DNA of 64,000 nucleotides, taken from NCBI RefSeq assembly GCF_014137995.1, contig NZ_JACGWV010000003.1, positions 248,001 to 312,000 of the forward strand. The letters run 5' to 3'. Positions within the stretch are counted from its first letter, which is position 1; every line of letters starts with the position of its first letter. The DNA is from Promicromonospora sukumoe (GTDB lineage Bacteria; Actinomycetota; Actinomycetes; Actinomycetales; Cellulomonadaceae). A program made the translations under genes and the position numbers. Under the pieces are notes generated by a model. It searched no databases and was not told where the DNA came from. It was given only the letters and a program-made list of their open reading frames with translations. Of the stretch, positions 24,240-32,768 are shown piece after piece.

Positions 24240-25007
24240 TCAGAGCGCCACGCCCAGGATCCACGAGCCGCCCAGCACGAGCGCGCCGAGCGTGACGAGC
24301 AGGAACAGCATCACCCAGAGCAGGCCGCCGACCCCGGTCAGCCGGGCGAGCATGTCGGCGTCGGACGTCCGGGCCTGCCCGCGCGAGCGCTGCACCTGGA
24401 GCTCGAACACGGGGCGCACCGCCCCGAGCAGCAGGAACCACGTCACGGCGTAGGCCACGGCGCTCTGCACCTCGGGCGCCAGGAACCACGTGACGAACAC
24501 GAGTGCGGTACCGCTCACCAGGATCGACCAGAGGCCGAACCAGTTGCGGATCTGCAGGAGCAGCAGCGCGAGCAGCGCCACGAGCAGCCACAACAGGCCG
24601 ACGGCGTAGCCGAGCTTGAGGAGCCACGCCGCGCCGAGGCCGATGAGGCCGGGCCCCACGTAGCCGGCGAACGCCGTGATGACCATGCCCGGGCCGCGCG
24701 GCTTGCCGCGCGAGACGGTCAGGCCGGAGGTGTCGGAGTGCAGCCGGATGCCCTCGAGCTTGCGGCCGGTCACCAGGGCGCCCAGGCCGTGCGACGCCTC
24801 GTGGGCGATGGTGATCACGTGCCGCGCCATGTGCCACAGGGGCCGGAAGAGCACGACGACCAGCGCGACCGCCGCCATGGCCAGGACCATGAGGTTCGAG
24901 GGCGGGTCGACCGGTGTGACCGCGTTCGTCCAGATGGTGCCGATCACGTCGCCGATGGCGGCGAACGGCCCGGCGGAGCTGGTCGTTGCGGGAATCATGC
25001 GCCACAT
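24240..25007 (-). CDS. M50B-like membrane metallopeptidase
   Basis: A 255-residue integral membrane protein with about six hydrophobic segments. The zinc motif HEASHGLGALVTGRK (HExxH) lies in the second segment, with GMVITAFAGYVGPGLIGLGA after it. This is the architecture of the M50B-like family, relatives of site-2 proteases, which cleave substrates within or near the membrane. No PDZ domain is present and the substrate is unknown. The start could be ATG 25007 or ATG 24998; neither has a clear Shine-Dalgarno sequence. It diverges from the DEAD-box helicase. Confidence 0.85.
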   Translation of the reverse strand: MWRMIPATTSSAGPFAAIGDVIGTIWTNAVTPVDPPSNLMVLAMAAVALVVVLFRPLWHMARHVITIAHEASHGLGALVTGRKLEGIRLHSDTSGLTVSRGKPRGPGMVITAFAGYVGPGLIGLGAAWLLKLGYAVGLLWLLVALLALLLLQIRNWFGLWSILVSGTALVFVTWFLAPEVQSAVAYAVTWFLLLGAVRPVFELQVQRSRGQARTSDADMLARLTGVGGLLWVMLFLLVTLGALVLGGSWILGVAL

Positions 25008-25193
25008 AGAACCACACCGGACGTGACGTGCGCCGCAGTCACGGGGCGGCGAACGTGCGAGAATGATCGGTCGTGGGCGGCAATGGCCGCCTGACGTCGT
25101 GGCCCCGGCCCGGGTGAACAACCCGCCCGCCGGTGTGAGCACGGCGGACCACCGGCGCGACATGCGCCGCCACCGAGCCCGAGAGGCCCATCC

Positions 25194-26702
25194 TTGACTA
25201 CCTTTGCCGACCTCGGTCTGTCCGCGCCCGTAGTGCGCGTCCTGACGGACCGCGGCATCACCTCGCCGTTCCCCATCCAGACGGCGTCCCTGCCGGACTC
25301 CCTCGCCGGGCGCGACGTGCTCGGCCGCGGGCGCACCGGCTCCGGCAAGACCCTCGCCTTCGCTCTGCCCGTCGTGACGCGCCTCGCCGCGGGCCAGACC
25401 CGCCGCGCGGCCGGCCGGCCCCGTGCGCTGATCCTGGCGCCGACGCGCGAGCTCGCCAACCAGATCGACGACTCGGTCGCGCCCCTGGCGCAGGCCCTCG
25501 GCCTGAAGACCACCACGATCTTCGGCGGCGTGGCGCAGTCGCGCCAGGTCACCGCGCTGAACGCGGGCGTCGACATCGTCATCGCCTGCCCCGGCCGCCT
25601 CGAGGACCTGCTGGGTCAGCGGCACCTGACGCTCGACGACATCGAGATCACCGTGCTCGACGAGGCCGACCACATGGCCGACCTCGGCTTCCTGCCCGGC
25701 GTGAAGCGCATCCTCGACCGGACGCCCGCCCGCACGCAGCGCCTCCTCTTCTCGGCGACGCTCGACAACGGCGTGGACGTGCTGGTCAAGCGCTACCTGC
25801 ACCAGCCGGTCACCCACTCCGTGGACGACGCCGCGGCGCCGCCCCCGCAGATGACGCACCACATCCTCGCCGTGGCCGACAAGGACGCGAAGAAGAACGT
25901 GGTGCAGCAGCTCGCCCAGGGCACCGGCCGCCGCGTGCTGTTCACGCGCACCAAGCACCAGGCCAAGAAGCTCGCCAAGCAGCTCACCGCCGCGGGCGTG
26001 CCCGCCGTCGACCTGCACGGCAACCTCGGCCAGGGCGCGCGCGAGCGCAACCTCGCCGCGTTCTCGTCGGGCGAGGTCAAGGTGCTGGTCGCCACCGACA
26101 TCGCCGCGCGTGGCATCCACGTCGACGACGTCGAGCTCGTGGTCCACGTGGACCCGCCGGCCGAGCACAAGGCCTACCTGCACCGTTCCGGGCGGACGGC
26201 GCGTGCGGGCTCCGGCGGCGACGTCGTGACCCTCATGCTCCCCGAGGAGCGCGGGGACGTGCGTGACCTGACCCGCAAGGCGAAGATCACCGCTCGTCCG
26301 CAGGACGTCGCCCCCGGCGACGCCACCGTGACCCGCCTGGTCGGCGAGGTCGCGCCGTACGTCGAGTACGTGCCGCCGGCCCCGCAGCAGCCGGCCCGTC
26401 AGGGTCAGCCGAAGCGCCAGGGCGGCCGCGGCCGCTCCGGCCAGGGCGCGGCCCAGGGCGGACGCCAGGGCTCCGGCCAGGGCGGCGCGCAGGCCGGCGG
26501 CCGCCAGGGCCAGTCACGCGGCCAGGGCACCGGTGGCTCCGGCCAGGCGAGCGGGCAGCGCGGGGCCGCGCGTCCGGCGTCGGGCGGCGGGCGTACTGCC
26601 GCCGACCACTTCCCGCGGCCCGACGGCGCCGCTCCCCGGCGTCGTCGGCGCGGTGGCCGTGGCCGCGGCGCGGGCAACCAGAGCGCGTCCGCCGCGAGCT
26701 GA
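25194..26702 (+). CDS. DEAD-box RNA helicase with a Gly/Gln/Arg-rich tail
   Basis: A 502-residue ATP-dependent RNA helicase. Visible motifs: Q-motif FPIQ, motif I GRTGSGKT, Ia PTRELANQI, II DEAD (VLDEADHMADLGF), III SAT (LFSATLDNG), IV-V VLVATDIAARGIHV, and VI HRSGRTARAG. The last 100 residues are low complexity, with repeats around GGRQGxGQGG, and end in a basic RRRRRGGRGRG stretch that probably binds RNA. Such proteins help ribosome assembly and RNA turnover in the cold. The start is TTG 25194. No close operon partner is present. Confidence 0.93.
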   Translation: MTTFADLGLSAPVVRVLTDRGITSPFPIQTASLPDSLAGRDVLGRGRTGSGKTLAFALPVVTRLAAGQTRRAAGRPRALILAPTRELANQIDDSVAPLAQALGLKTTTIFGGVAQSRQVTALNAGVDIVIACPGRLEDLLGQRHLTLDDIEITVLDEADHMADLGFLPGVKRILDRTPARTQRLLFSATLDNGVDVLVKRYLHQPVTHSVDDAAAPPPQMTHHILAVADKDAKKNVVQQLAQGTGRRVLFTRTKHQAKKLAKQLTAAGVPAVDLHGNLGQGARERNLAAFSSGEVKVLVATDIAARGIHVDDVELVVHVDPPAEHKAYLHRSGRTARAGSGGDVVTLMLPEERGDVRDLTRKAKITARPQDVAPGDATVTRLVGEVAPYVEYVPPAPQQPARQGQPKRQGGRGRSGQGAAQGGRQGSGQGGAQAGGRQGQSRGQGTGGSGQASGQRGAARPASGGGRTAADHFPRPDGAAPRRRRRGGRGRGAGNQSASAAS

Positions 26703-26730
26703 CGCCCTGAGCTGTCGGACCCACGAACAT

Positions 26731-26772
26731 GTCAGACCCACAGGTCACGCGAGTGACCTGTGGGTCTGACAC
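26731..26772. repeat. Palindromic element, 19-bp stem (family copy 2)
   Basis: Arms 26731-26749 and 26754-26772 are perfectly complementary with a GCGA loop. The arm TGTCAGAC-CCA-CAGGTCAC is the same as that of the 14477 element apart from the central triplet, which changes on both sides. An imperfect outer stem (CCCAC/GTGGG) extends it. It lies between the helicase and msrB and may terminate helicase transcription. Confidence 0.75.
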
Positions 26773-26839
26773 GTTTGTGGGGGAGGCCGGAGGGAACACT
26801 CGCGGTCGGCGCGAGGTTGACATGGCTGGAGGTGTCGAG

Positions 26840-27238
26840 ATGACGTACAAGATTTCGAAGTCTGACCAGGAGTGGCGCGAGCAGCTCTCGTCCCAGGAGT
26901 ACGCGGTGCTGCGCCAGGCGGGCACCGAGCGGGCCTGGACGGGTGAGCTCCTCGACGAGAAGCGCACCGGCGTCTACCGCTGTCGGGCGTGCGACGCTGA
27001 GCTGTTCCGGTCGGACACCAAGTTCGACTCGCACTGCGGCTGGCCGTCGTTCTACAGCCCGCTCGCCGGCGACTCGGTCGAGCTGATCGAGGACCGCTCG
27101 CTGGGCATGGTGCGCACCGAGGTGCGCTGCGCGAACTGCGGCTCCCACCTGGGGCACGTGTTCGACGACGCGCCCCAGACCCCGACGGGCGACCGGTTCT
27201 GCATGAACTCGGTGAGCCTCACGTTCGAGGAGAGCTGA
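26840..27238 (+). CDS. msrB: Peptide-methionine (R)-S-oxide reductase MsrB
   Basis: Reduces the R-epimer of methionine sulfoxide in proteins and protects against oxidative damage. The 132-residue protein has two CxxC zinc pairs (CRACD and CANCG), the signature HCGWPSF, and RFCMNSVSL with the catalytic Cys near residue 122. I chose the ATG at 26840 because GGAGGT lies seven bases upstream; an ATG at 26822 is also in frame but poorly placed. No msrA is adjacent. It converges on a MarR gene. Confidence 0.96.
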   Translation: MTYKISKSDQEWREQLSSQEYAVLRQAGTERAWTGELLDEKRTGVYRCRACDAELFRSDTKFDSHCGWPSFYSPLAGDSVELIEDRSLGMVRTEVRCANCGSHLGHVFDDAPQTPTGDRFCMNSVSLTFEES

Positions 27239-27253
27239 CACCGCACGCGGTGC

Positions 27254-27278
27254 CGGGTCGTCCGCCGTGGGCGACCCG
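27254..27278. terminator. Stem-loop between msrB and a convergent MarR gene
   Basis: CGGGTCG at 27254-27260 pairs with CGACCCG at 27272-27278 around an 11-base loop. A second short stem CACCGC/GCGGTG lies just before it. It sits right at the end of both convergent genes. Confidence 0.45.
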
Positions 27279-27280
27279 GG

Positions 27281-27829
27281 TCAGCGCAGGTTCTGCTTCC
27301 AGGCCACGATGTCGGCCGAGTAGCGGTTGAGCAGCCGGGCGAGCTGGGCGACGTCGTCCGTCTCCCAGGTCGCCAGGGCGCCCTCCAGCATGGCGACCCG
27401 GCTGGTGCGCGCCCGCTCGAAGCGGTCGACGCCGTCGGGCGTCAGCGTGATGCGCTGGCCGCGGCTGTCGTCGGGGTCGACGGTGCGCTCCACGAGGCCC
27501 AGCTCGACCAGGCGGCTGAGCTGCCGCGAGACGGTGGCCCGCCCGACGCCGAAGAAGGTCGCGAGGTCGGAGCCCCGCGCGCCGGGCCGCTCCGCGATGT
27601 GCGCCAGCAGCGGATAGGCGCTGGCGTCGAGCTCGGGGTGGACCCGCTGGGCGATCGACGCGCCGTTGGACTGCGCGCGCCGGATCACCAGGCGCACCTC
27701 ACGCTCCAGCCCCTCGAACGGACCGAGACCGCTCGTCCGGTCGTCGGCGGTGTCGCCGCCGGCCCCCTTGCCGGCGGCGGCACCGTCCTTGGTCGTACCA
27801 GTGCTGGAGCTGCCTGTACTCGAGAGCAT
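27281..27829 (-). CDS. MarR-family transcription regulator
   Basis: A 182-residue winged helix-turn-helix regulator. The first 40 residues are Ser/Gly-rich and disordered. The wHTH (about 70-140) shows LLAHIAERPGARGSDLATFF, VGRATVSRQLSRLVELGLVE, and the wing DDSRGQRITLTPDG. It follows the DHA2 exporter on the same strand at about 70 bases distance, so it may be cotranscribed with it or have its own promoter. The effector is unknown. Start options are ATG 27829 and ATG 27850. Confidence 0.85.
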   Translation of the reverse strand: MLSSTGSSSTGTTKDGAAAGKGAGGDTADDRTSGLGPFEGLEREVRLVIRRAQSNGASIAQRVHPELDASAYPLLAHIAERPGARGSDLATFFGVGRATVSRQLSRLVELGLVERTVDPDDSRGQRITLTPDGVDRFERARTSRVAMLEGALATWETDDVAQLARLLNRYSADIVAWKQNLR

Positions 27830-27898
27830 GCGCCCATGATGACGCGTCAAGCGCCGGGATCACAGCCCGCGGGCACGAAATCCCCCGCTTGCTTGCCG

Positions 27899-29515
27899 TT
27901 ATACCCCGGTGGCCTCGAGGTCCTGGAGCTGGTCGATGCCCGACCGGTGTCCCAGCGGCACCTCCTTGATGAGGGAGACGCAGACCAGGGCGACCACGGC
28001 GAGCGGGACGGCGGCGAGGAAGATGTCCGCGATGCCGTTCGCGTAGGCCTGTTCGACGACGTCGACCAGCAGGGCCGGGAGCGTCGAGAGGTCGGGCAGC
28101 GTGCCGCCGCCGGCGGACAGTGCCGTCGGGTCGATCCCCTGCTCGGCGAGCTGCGGTGCGATCTCGGTGACGCCCGACTTCAGGTTCTCCTTCACGCTGT
28201 GCCCCAGGATCGCGCCGAGCGCGGAGACGCCGATGGCGCCGCCGAGCGAGCGGAAGAACGTCACGGTGGACGTGCCCGAGCCCGAGTCCTTGATGTGCAG
28301 CGTGTTCTGCGTGGCCAGCACCATGTTCTGCATGAGCATGCCGACGCCGGCGCCGAGGACGAACAGGTAGATCGACACCAGCACGAACGAAGTGTGGTAG
28401 TCGAGCGTCGACAGGAGCAGCAGGCCGCCGGTCAGCAGCACGCCGCCCGTGACCATGTACGGCTTGTACCGGCCGGTCTTGGAGATGAGCTGGCCGCTGA
28501 TCGTGGACGACAGGAACAGGCCGACCACCATCGGGATGGTGTAGAGGCCGGACTCCGTGGGCGTCTTGCCGCGCGAGAGCTGCATGTACTGGCTCAGGAA
28601 CACCGACGAGCCGAACATCGCGACGCCCACGGCGACCGAGCCGATGACGGCGAGGACCAGCGTGCGGTTCTTGAACAGGTACATGGGGATGAGCGGGGTC
28701 TTGACCCGGAGCTCGACCAGGACCGCGATCGCCAGGACCGCAAGGGAGCCGCCGACCATCGCGGCCGTCTGCCACGACACCCAGTCGAACTCGCTGCCCG
28801 CGAAGGTGATCCACAGCAGCAGGGTCGCGATGCCGACGGAGATCAGCGTGGCGCCGATGACGTCGATGCGGGCCGAGCCGCGGGGGCGCTTGGGGAGCTT
28901 CAGCGTCATCTGCAGCACGATGATCGAGGCGATGGCGAAGGGCAGGCCCACGAAGAAGTTCCAGCGCCAGCTGATGGCGTCGGTGAGGAAGCCGCCCAGG
29001 ATCGGGCCGCCCACCATGCCGATGCCCATGATCGAGCCCATCAGGCCCATGTACCGGCCGCGCTGGCGCGGGCTGATGATGTCGGCGATGAGCACGGCGG
29101 CGAGGGACTGCAGGCCACCGGCGCCGATGCCCTGGAAGGCGCGGAACGTGATGAGCTGGCCGACGTCCTGCGAGAAGCCGGCGGCCGCGGCCGACAGCAC
29201 CGAGATGACCAGGGCGATCTGGATCAGGGTCTTGCGGTTCGTGAGGTCGGCGAGCTTGCCCCAGATGGGGGTCGAGATCGTCGAGGTCAGCAACGTCGCC
29301 GTGACGACCCAGGTGAACGCCGACTGGCCGCCCTCCAGGTCGGTGATGATCTTCGGCAGGGACGACGAGACGACGGACATCGCCAGGACCGAGACGAACA
29401 TGCCGAGGAGGATCCCGGACAGCGCCCGGAGGACCTCGGTGTGCGTCATGGCGGGCGGCTCACCCTGGAGGTGATCGGGTTCGACCACCGTGGACGTGGT
29501 GTTGGGGCTGGTCAT
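27899..29515 (-). CDS. DHA2-family (EmrB/QacA-type) drug exporter
   Basis: A 538-residue proton-coupled multidrug exporter with 14 predicted membrane segments. MFS motif A reads GKLADLTNRKTLI, motif C-like GIGMVGGPILGGFL follows, and the family feature SVLAMSVVSSSLPKI replaces the LDxTIVNVALP of other DHA2 members. Substrates cannot be predicted. The ATG overlaps the stop of the upstream marR gene by four bases, so repressor and pump form one operon with a readable promoter and operator at 30.05 kb. Confidence 0.92.
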   Translation of the reverse strand: MTSPNTTSTVVEPDHLQGEPPAMTHTEVLRALSGILLGMFVSVLAMSVVSSSLPKIITDLEGGQSAFTWVVTATLLTSTISTPIWGKLADLTNRKTLIQIALVISVLSAAAAGFSQDVGQLITFRAFQGIGAGGLQSLAAVLIADIISPRQRGRYMGLMGSIMGIGMVGGPILGGFLTDAISWRWNFFVGLPFAIASIIVLQMTLKLPKRPRGSARIDVIGATLISVGIATLLLWITFAGSEFDWVSWQTAAMVGGSLAVLAIAVLVELRVKTPLIPMYLFKNRTLVLAVIGSVAVGVAMFGSSVFLSQYMQLSRGKTPTESGLYTIPMVVGLFLSSTISGQLISKTGRYKPYMVTGGVLLTGGLLLLSTLDYHTSFVLVSIYLFVLGAGVGMLMQNMVLATQNTLHIKDSGSGTSTVTFFRSLGGAIGVSALGAILGHSVKENLKSGVTEIAPQLAEQGIDPTALSAGGGTLPDLSTLPALLVDVVEQAYANGIADIFLAAVPLAVVALVCVSLIKEVPLGHRSGIDQLQDLEATGV

Positions 29516-30015
29516 GCACACTCCTGCTGGTTCTGGGGCGATCTCCGGTGCGTGGTGTTCGCACTGATGGTGTCGACGAGGCGGTCCAGCGTGCGGGTCG
29601 CCTCGGCGAGGTCTTCGGGCGACCAGGCGGCGAACGCCTGGTCGATGAGCTTCGAGTACTGCTCGGACGCCTCGGCCGCGAGGGCCCACCCGGACTCGGT
29701 CAGCTCGACGGTGCGGACCCGGCGGTCCTCGTCGTCGACGGTCCGGACGACGTACCCGGCGTCGGCCAGCGTGCTCACCTGACGGCTCGCGACGGACAGG
29801 TCGACGCGCTGGCGGGCCGCGATGTCGGACAGGGACGCCGGCCCGCACTTGGCGAGCAGGTGCACCACGGCGACGCCGGCCCTGGGCCAGTCGAGCTCGT
29901 GGGCGATGCGTGCCGCCGCCTCCCGCTGGGCGCGGGAAAGACTCTGGAGCGCGGTGATCAGGGCGACGGCCGGAGCCTCGGTGCCGGACGTGGTCCGGTT
30001 GCTGTGGGAAGTCAT
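29512..30015 (-). CDS. MarR-family repressor of the DHA2 exporter operon
   Basis: A 167-residue MarR protein. The wHTH contains VHLLAKCGPASLSDIAARQR, VASRQVSTLADAGYVV and the wing DEDRRVRTVELTESG. It is the first gene of the operon with the exporter (ATGA overlap), the classic arrangement of a ligand-responsive repressor and its pump. A perfect palindrome TTGCT-TAG-AGCAA at the predicted transcription start is the likely autoregulatory operator. Confidence 0.9.
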   Translation of the reverse strand: MTSHSNRTTSGTEAPAVALITALQSLSRAQREAAARIAHELDWPRAGVAVVHLLAKCGPASLSDIAARQRVDLSVASRQVSTLADAGYVVRTVDDEDRRVRTVELTESGWALAAEASEQYSKLIDQAFAAWSPEDLAEATRTLDRLVDTISANTTHRRSPQNQQECA

Positions 30016-30047
30016 GGGCCTCGGGAAGTAGTTGCCTCGGCGTTTGA

Positions 30048-30087
30048 TTGCTTAGAGCAACTATATCCAGATGGTTGCCGAATGCAA
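30048..30087 (-). promoter_or_regulatory. Promoter and MarR operator of the repressor-exporter operon
   Basis: On the minus strand TTGCAT (30087-30082) and TATAGT (30065-30060) are separated by 16 bases, a good sigma-70-type promoter. Transcription should start near 30053. The 13-bp palindrome TTGCT-TAG-AGCAA at 30048-30060 overlaps the end of the -10 box and the start point, so binding would block initiation. Confidence 0.65.
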
Positions 30088-30148
30088 GCGTCTTTTCGTG
30101 GCCGGGCCGGGTGAGGGCGTGTGACCTGCGTGACACCGGCGCACGAAG

Positions 30149-30184
30149 AACGGCGCCGCTCCCCGTGCGGGGAGCGGCGCCGTT
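30149..30184. terminator. 16-bp stem-loop inside a larger inverted repeat
   Basis: Perfect arms 30149-30164 and 30169-30184 with a GTGC loop follow the stop of the sugar porter gene. An outer repeat TGACACCGGC/GCCGGTGTCA (30131-30140 with 30190-30199) encloses it. It should end porter transcription and insulate the marR promoter. Confidence 0.7.
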
Positions 30185-30209
30185 GTGTGGCCGGTGTCAG
30201 ATGCAGGCG

Positions 30210-31652
30210 TCAGGCGCCGGAGCGGGACTCGTCGCCCATGTCCTCGAGCTCCATGCCCTTGGTCTCGGGCACCTTGGTGAACACGAAGAAGAAGCTCAGC
30301 GCCGCGAAGGCCGCGTACATCAGGTACGGCACGCTGGCACCGAACGCGGACAGCAGCGGCGGGAACGTCAGCGTGATCGCGAAGTTGGCGATCCACTGCA
30401 TGGCCGCCGCGACGCCGAGGGCGGCGGCACGGATGCGGTTGGGGAACATCTCGCCCAGCAGCACCCACACGAGCGGGCCCCACGAGGCGCCGAAGAAGAC
30501 GACGAACGCGTTGGCGCAGATCAGGGCGATGATGCCCCACGGTCCGCTCAGCGAGATGTCGCTGCCCGTGCCGGTCGCCTGCGTGAACGCCAGGGCCATG
30601 AGGCCGAGCGACACGGTCATGCCCGCGGAGCCGATGAGCAGCAGCGGACGGCGGCCCACCTTGTCGATGAGCGCGATGGCGATGAACGTGACGGCGACGT
30701 TCGTGACCGAGGTGATCGTGGAGACCAGGAAGGCCTGGCTCTCGTCGAACCCGACCGCCTGCCACAGCGTGCTCGAGTAGTAGAAGATCACGTTGATGCC
30801 GACGAACTGCTGGAACACCGACAGCAGGATGCCGACCCAGACGATCGGCTTGAGGCCCAGGGTGCTGCCGCGGAGCGAGCCCTCGGACGCGTTGGCCTCG
30901 TCGATCGCGATGCTGCGGTGGATCTGGGAGAGGCGGTCGTCGACGTCCTCGTCCGGGCCGAGCACGCTCGCCAGGACGGCGCGGGCCTCGGCGTCACGCC
31001 CCTTGGCGGCGAGGTAGCGGGGCGACTCGGGGATGCGTAGCGCCAGGATGCCGTAGACCGCGGCCGGGACGACGGCGACCAGGAACATCCAGCGCCAGGC
31101 CTCCCAGCCGAACCAGAGGACGTTCGCGGCGCCGCCCGCGGACTCGGCGAGGATCTGGTCGGAGAGCAGGGCGGCGAAGATACCGACGGTGATCGCGAGC
31201 TGCTGCAGCGAGCCCAGGCGCCCGCGCATCGCGGCGGGCGCGATCTCCGCGATGTACGCGGGCGCGATCACCGACGCGATGCCGATGCCGACGCCTGCCA
31301 TGAACCGCCAGACGGCGAGGTCCCACGCGGAGAACGCGATGGCCGACAGGATCGACGACACGAAGAACAGCACGGCGCCGAGCACCATGACGTTGGTGCG
31401 GCCCCAGCGGTCGGCCAGCCGCCCGCCGGCCCAGGCGCCGAGCGCGCAGCCGAGCAGCGCGACGGCGACCACGAGCCCGGTGATCGTGGGGTTGAGCGAG
31501 AACTGACCTTGGATGGCGTCCACGGCCCCGTTGATCACGGAGCTGTCGAAGCCGAACAGGAAGCCGCCCACCGCCGCGGCGAAGGCAAGCGCCGTCGCCT
31601 TGCGGTGGGCCGATTGCGCGGAAGCGCTCGGGACCGTTTGACCAGTACTCAT
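30210..31652 (-). CDS. Sugar porter (MFS) family transporter
   Basis: A 480-residue 12-helix sugar:proton symporter. Family motifs: FLFGFDSSVINGA in helix 1, GGRLADRWGRTNVM between helices 2 and 3, PESPRYLAAKGRDAEA in the central loop, QQFVGINVIFYYSS in helix 7, DKVGRRPLLLIGSAG, and PETKG at the end. The QQFxGIN motif indicates a hexose or pentose porter, probably glucose-like, but substrate choice is not decided by these motifs. It is monocistronic. An ATG at 31652 starts the protein. Confidence 0.93.
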   Translation of the reverse strand: MSTGQTVPSASAQSAHRKATALAFAAAVGGFLFGFDSSVINGAVDAIQGQFSLNPTITGLVVAVALLGCALGAWAGGRLADRWGRTNVMVLGAVLFFVSSILSAIAFSAWDLAVWRFMAGVGIGIASVIAPAYIAEIAPAAMRGRLGSLQQLAITVGIFAALLSDQILAESAGGAANVLWFGWEAWRWMFLVAVVPAAVYGILALRIPESPRYLAAKGRDAEARAVLASVLGPDEDVDDRLSQIHRSIAIDEANASEGSLRGSTLGLKPIVWVGILLSVFQQFVGINVIFYYSSTLWQAVGFDESQAFLVSTITSVTNVAVTFIAIALIDKVGRRPLLLIGSAGMTVSLGLMALAFTQATGTGSDISLSGPWGIIALICANAFVVFFGASWGPLVWVLLGEMFPNRIRAAALGVAAAMQWIANFAITLTFPPLLSAFGASVPYLMYAAFAALSFFFVFTKVPETKGMELEDMGDESRSGA

Positions 31653-31762
31653 GCTGCGATGCTAAGTCGCCCCCCGGGGCAGTCGCGCGGCGAGAGTTTC
31701 CCCGGGCCGTCCGGCCCGGTCCGCGCGCCGCCCCGGAGGGCCCGCCGATCAGCTCGGCCGGG

Positions 31763-32767
31763 TCAGGTCAGGAAGGGCCAGAGCGCCCACGTCGCCAGCG
31801 CGGCCACGAGGGCGGCGGCCGGGATGGTGAGCACCCAGGCGATGGCGATGTTCTTGGCCACGCCCCAGCGGACGGCGGACAGCCGGCGGGTGGCGCCCAC
31901 GCCCATGATCGCCGAGGTGATCGTGTGCGTGGTCGAGACCGGGGCGTGCAGCACGAACGCGTTCACGTACAGCACGAGCGCGGAGACCGACTCGGCCACG
32001 AAGCCGCGGGCCGGGTCGAGCTCGATGATCTTGCGGCCGAGCGTGCGCATGATGCGCCAGCCGCCCGAGTACGTGCCCGCGGAGATGGCTGCCGCCGCGG
32101 CCAGCTTGACCCAGAGCGGGATGCCCGTGGCCGGGTTGGCCCAGCCGACGGTCAGCAGCGCGAGGTAGATGACGCCCATCGTCTTCTGCGCGTCCTGCAG
32201 GCCGTGGCCCAGCGCCATCGCGGCGGCCGAGGCGGTCTGCGCGATCCGGAAGCGCCGGTGCGTCTTGGCCGGTGCCGCGCTCTTGAAGATCCACAGCACC
32301 GCGATCATCCCCGCGAACGCGAGGCCGAAGCCGACCAGCGGCGAGATGATCATCGGGAGCACGACCTTGTCCACGATCGCGGACCAGTACACGCTCATGC
32401 CGCCCGCGAGCCCCGCCCCGACCAGCCCGCCGATGAGGGCGTGCGTGGACGACGACGGCAGCCCGAACCACCAGGTGATCAGGTTCCACGTGATCGCGCC
32501 GAGCAGGGCGCACAGGACGACGGCGAGCTCGGCGTGCGTGCTCGCGCCCGCGAGGTCGACGATCGAGGTGGCGATGGTCTCCGCGACCTCGGTGCCCAGC
32601 AGGGCGCCCGCGAAGTTCATGGTCGCCGCCATGAGGAGCGCGACGCGCGGCGTCAGCGCCCGGGTCGACACCGACGTCGCGATCGCGTTGGCGGCGTCGT
32701 GGAAGCCGTTCGTGTAGTCGAAGCTCAGGGCGAGCGCGACCACGAGGACGACGAGCGCGACCTCCAA
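31763..32767 (-). CDS. pit: Inorganic phosphate transporter, PiT family
   Basis: A 334-residue low-affinity phosphate permease with about ten membrane segments. The N-terminal signature is DYTNGFHDAANAIATSV. The C-terminal repeat carries LGHGLQDAQKTMG and PVSTTHTITSAIMGVG. The start is a TTG one base after the stop of the DUF47 gene, so the two are translationally coupled. DUF47-Pit operons are the standard bacterial form of this low-affinity uptake system. Confidence 0.94.
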   Translation of the reverse strand: MEVALVVLVVALALSFDYTNGFHDAANAIATSVSTRALTPRVALLMAATMNFAGALLGTEVAETIATSIVDLAGASTHAELAVVLCALLGAITWNLITWWFGLPSSSTHALIGGLVGAGLAGGMSVYWSAIVDKVVLPMIISPLVGFGLAFAGMIAVLWIFKSAAPAKTHRRFRIAQTASAAAMALGHGLQDAQKTMGVIYLALLTVGWANPATGIPLWVKLAAAAAISAGTYSGGWRIMRTLGRKIIELDPARGFVAESVSALVLYVNAFVLHAPVSTTHTITSAIMGVGATRRLSAVRWGVAKNIAIAWVLTIPAAALVAALATWALWPFLT

Positions 32768-32768
32768 C

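Noticed and set aside
27599..29782. A 727-codon plus-strand frame opposite the DHA2 exporter
   Set aside because: It is the complement of a well-supported membrane protein and has no domain or ribosome binding site.
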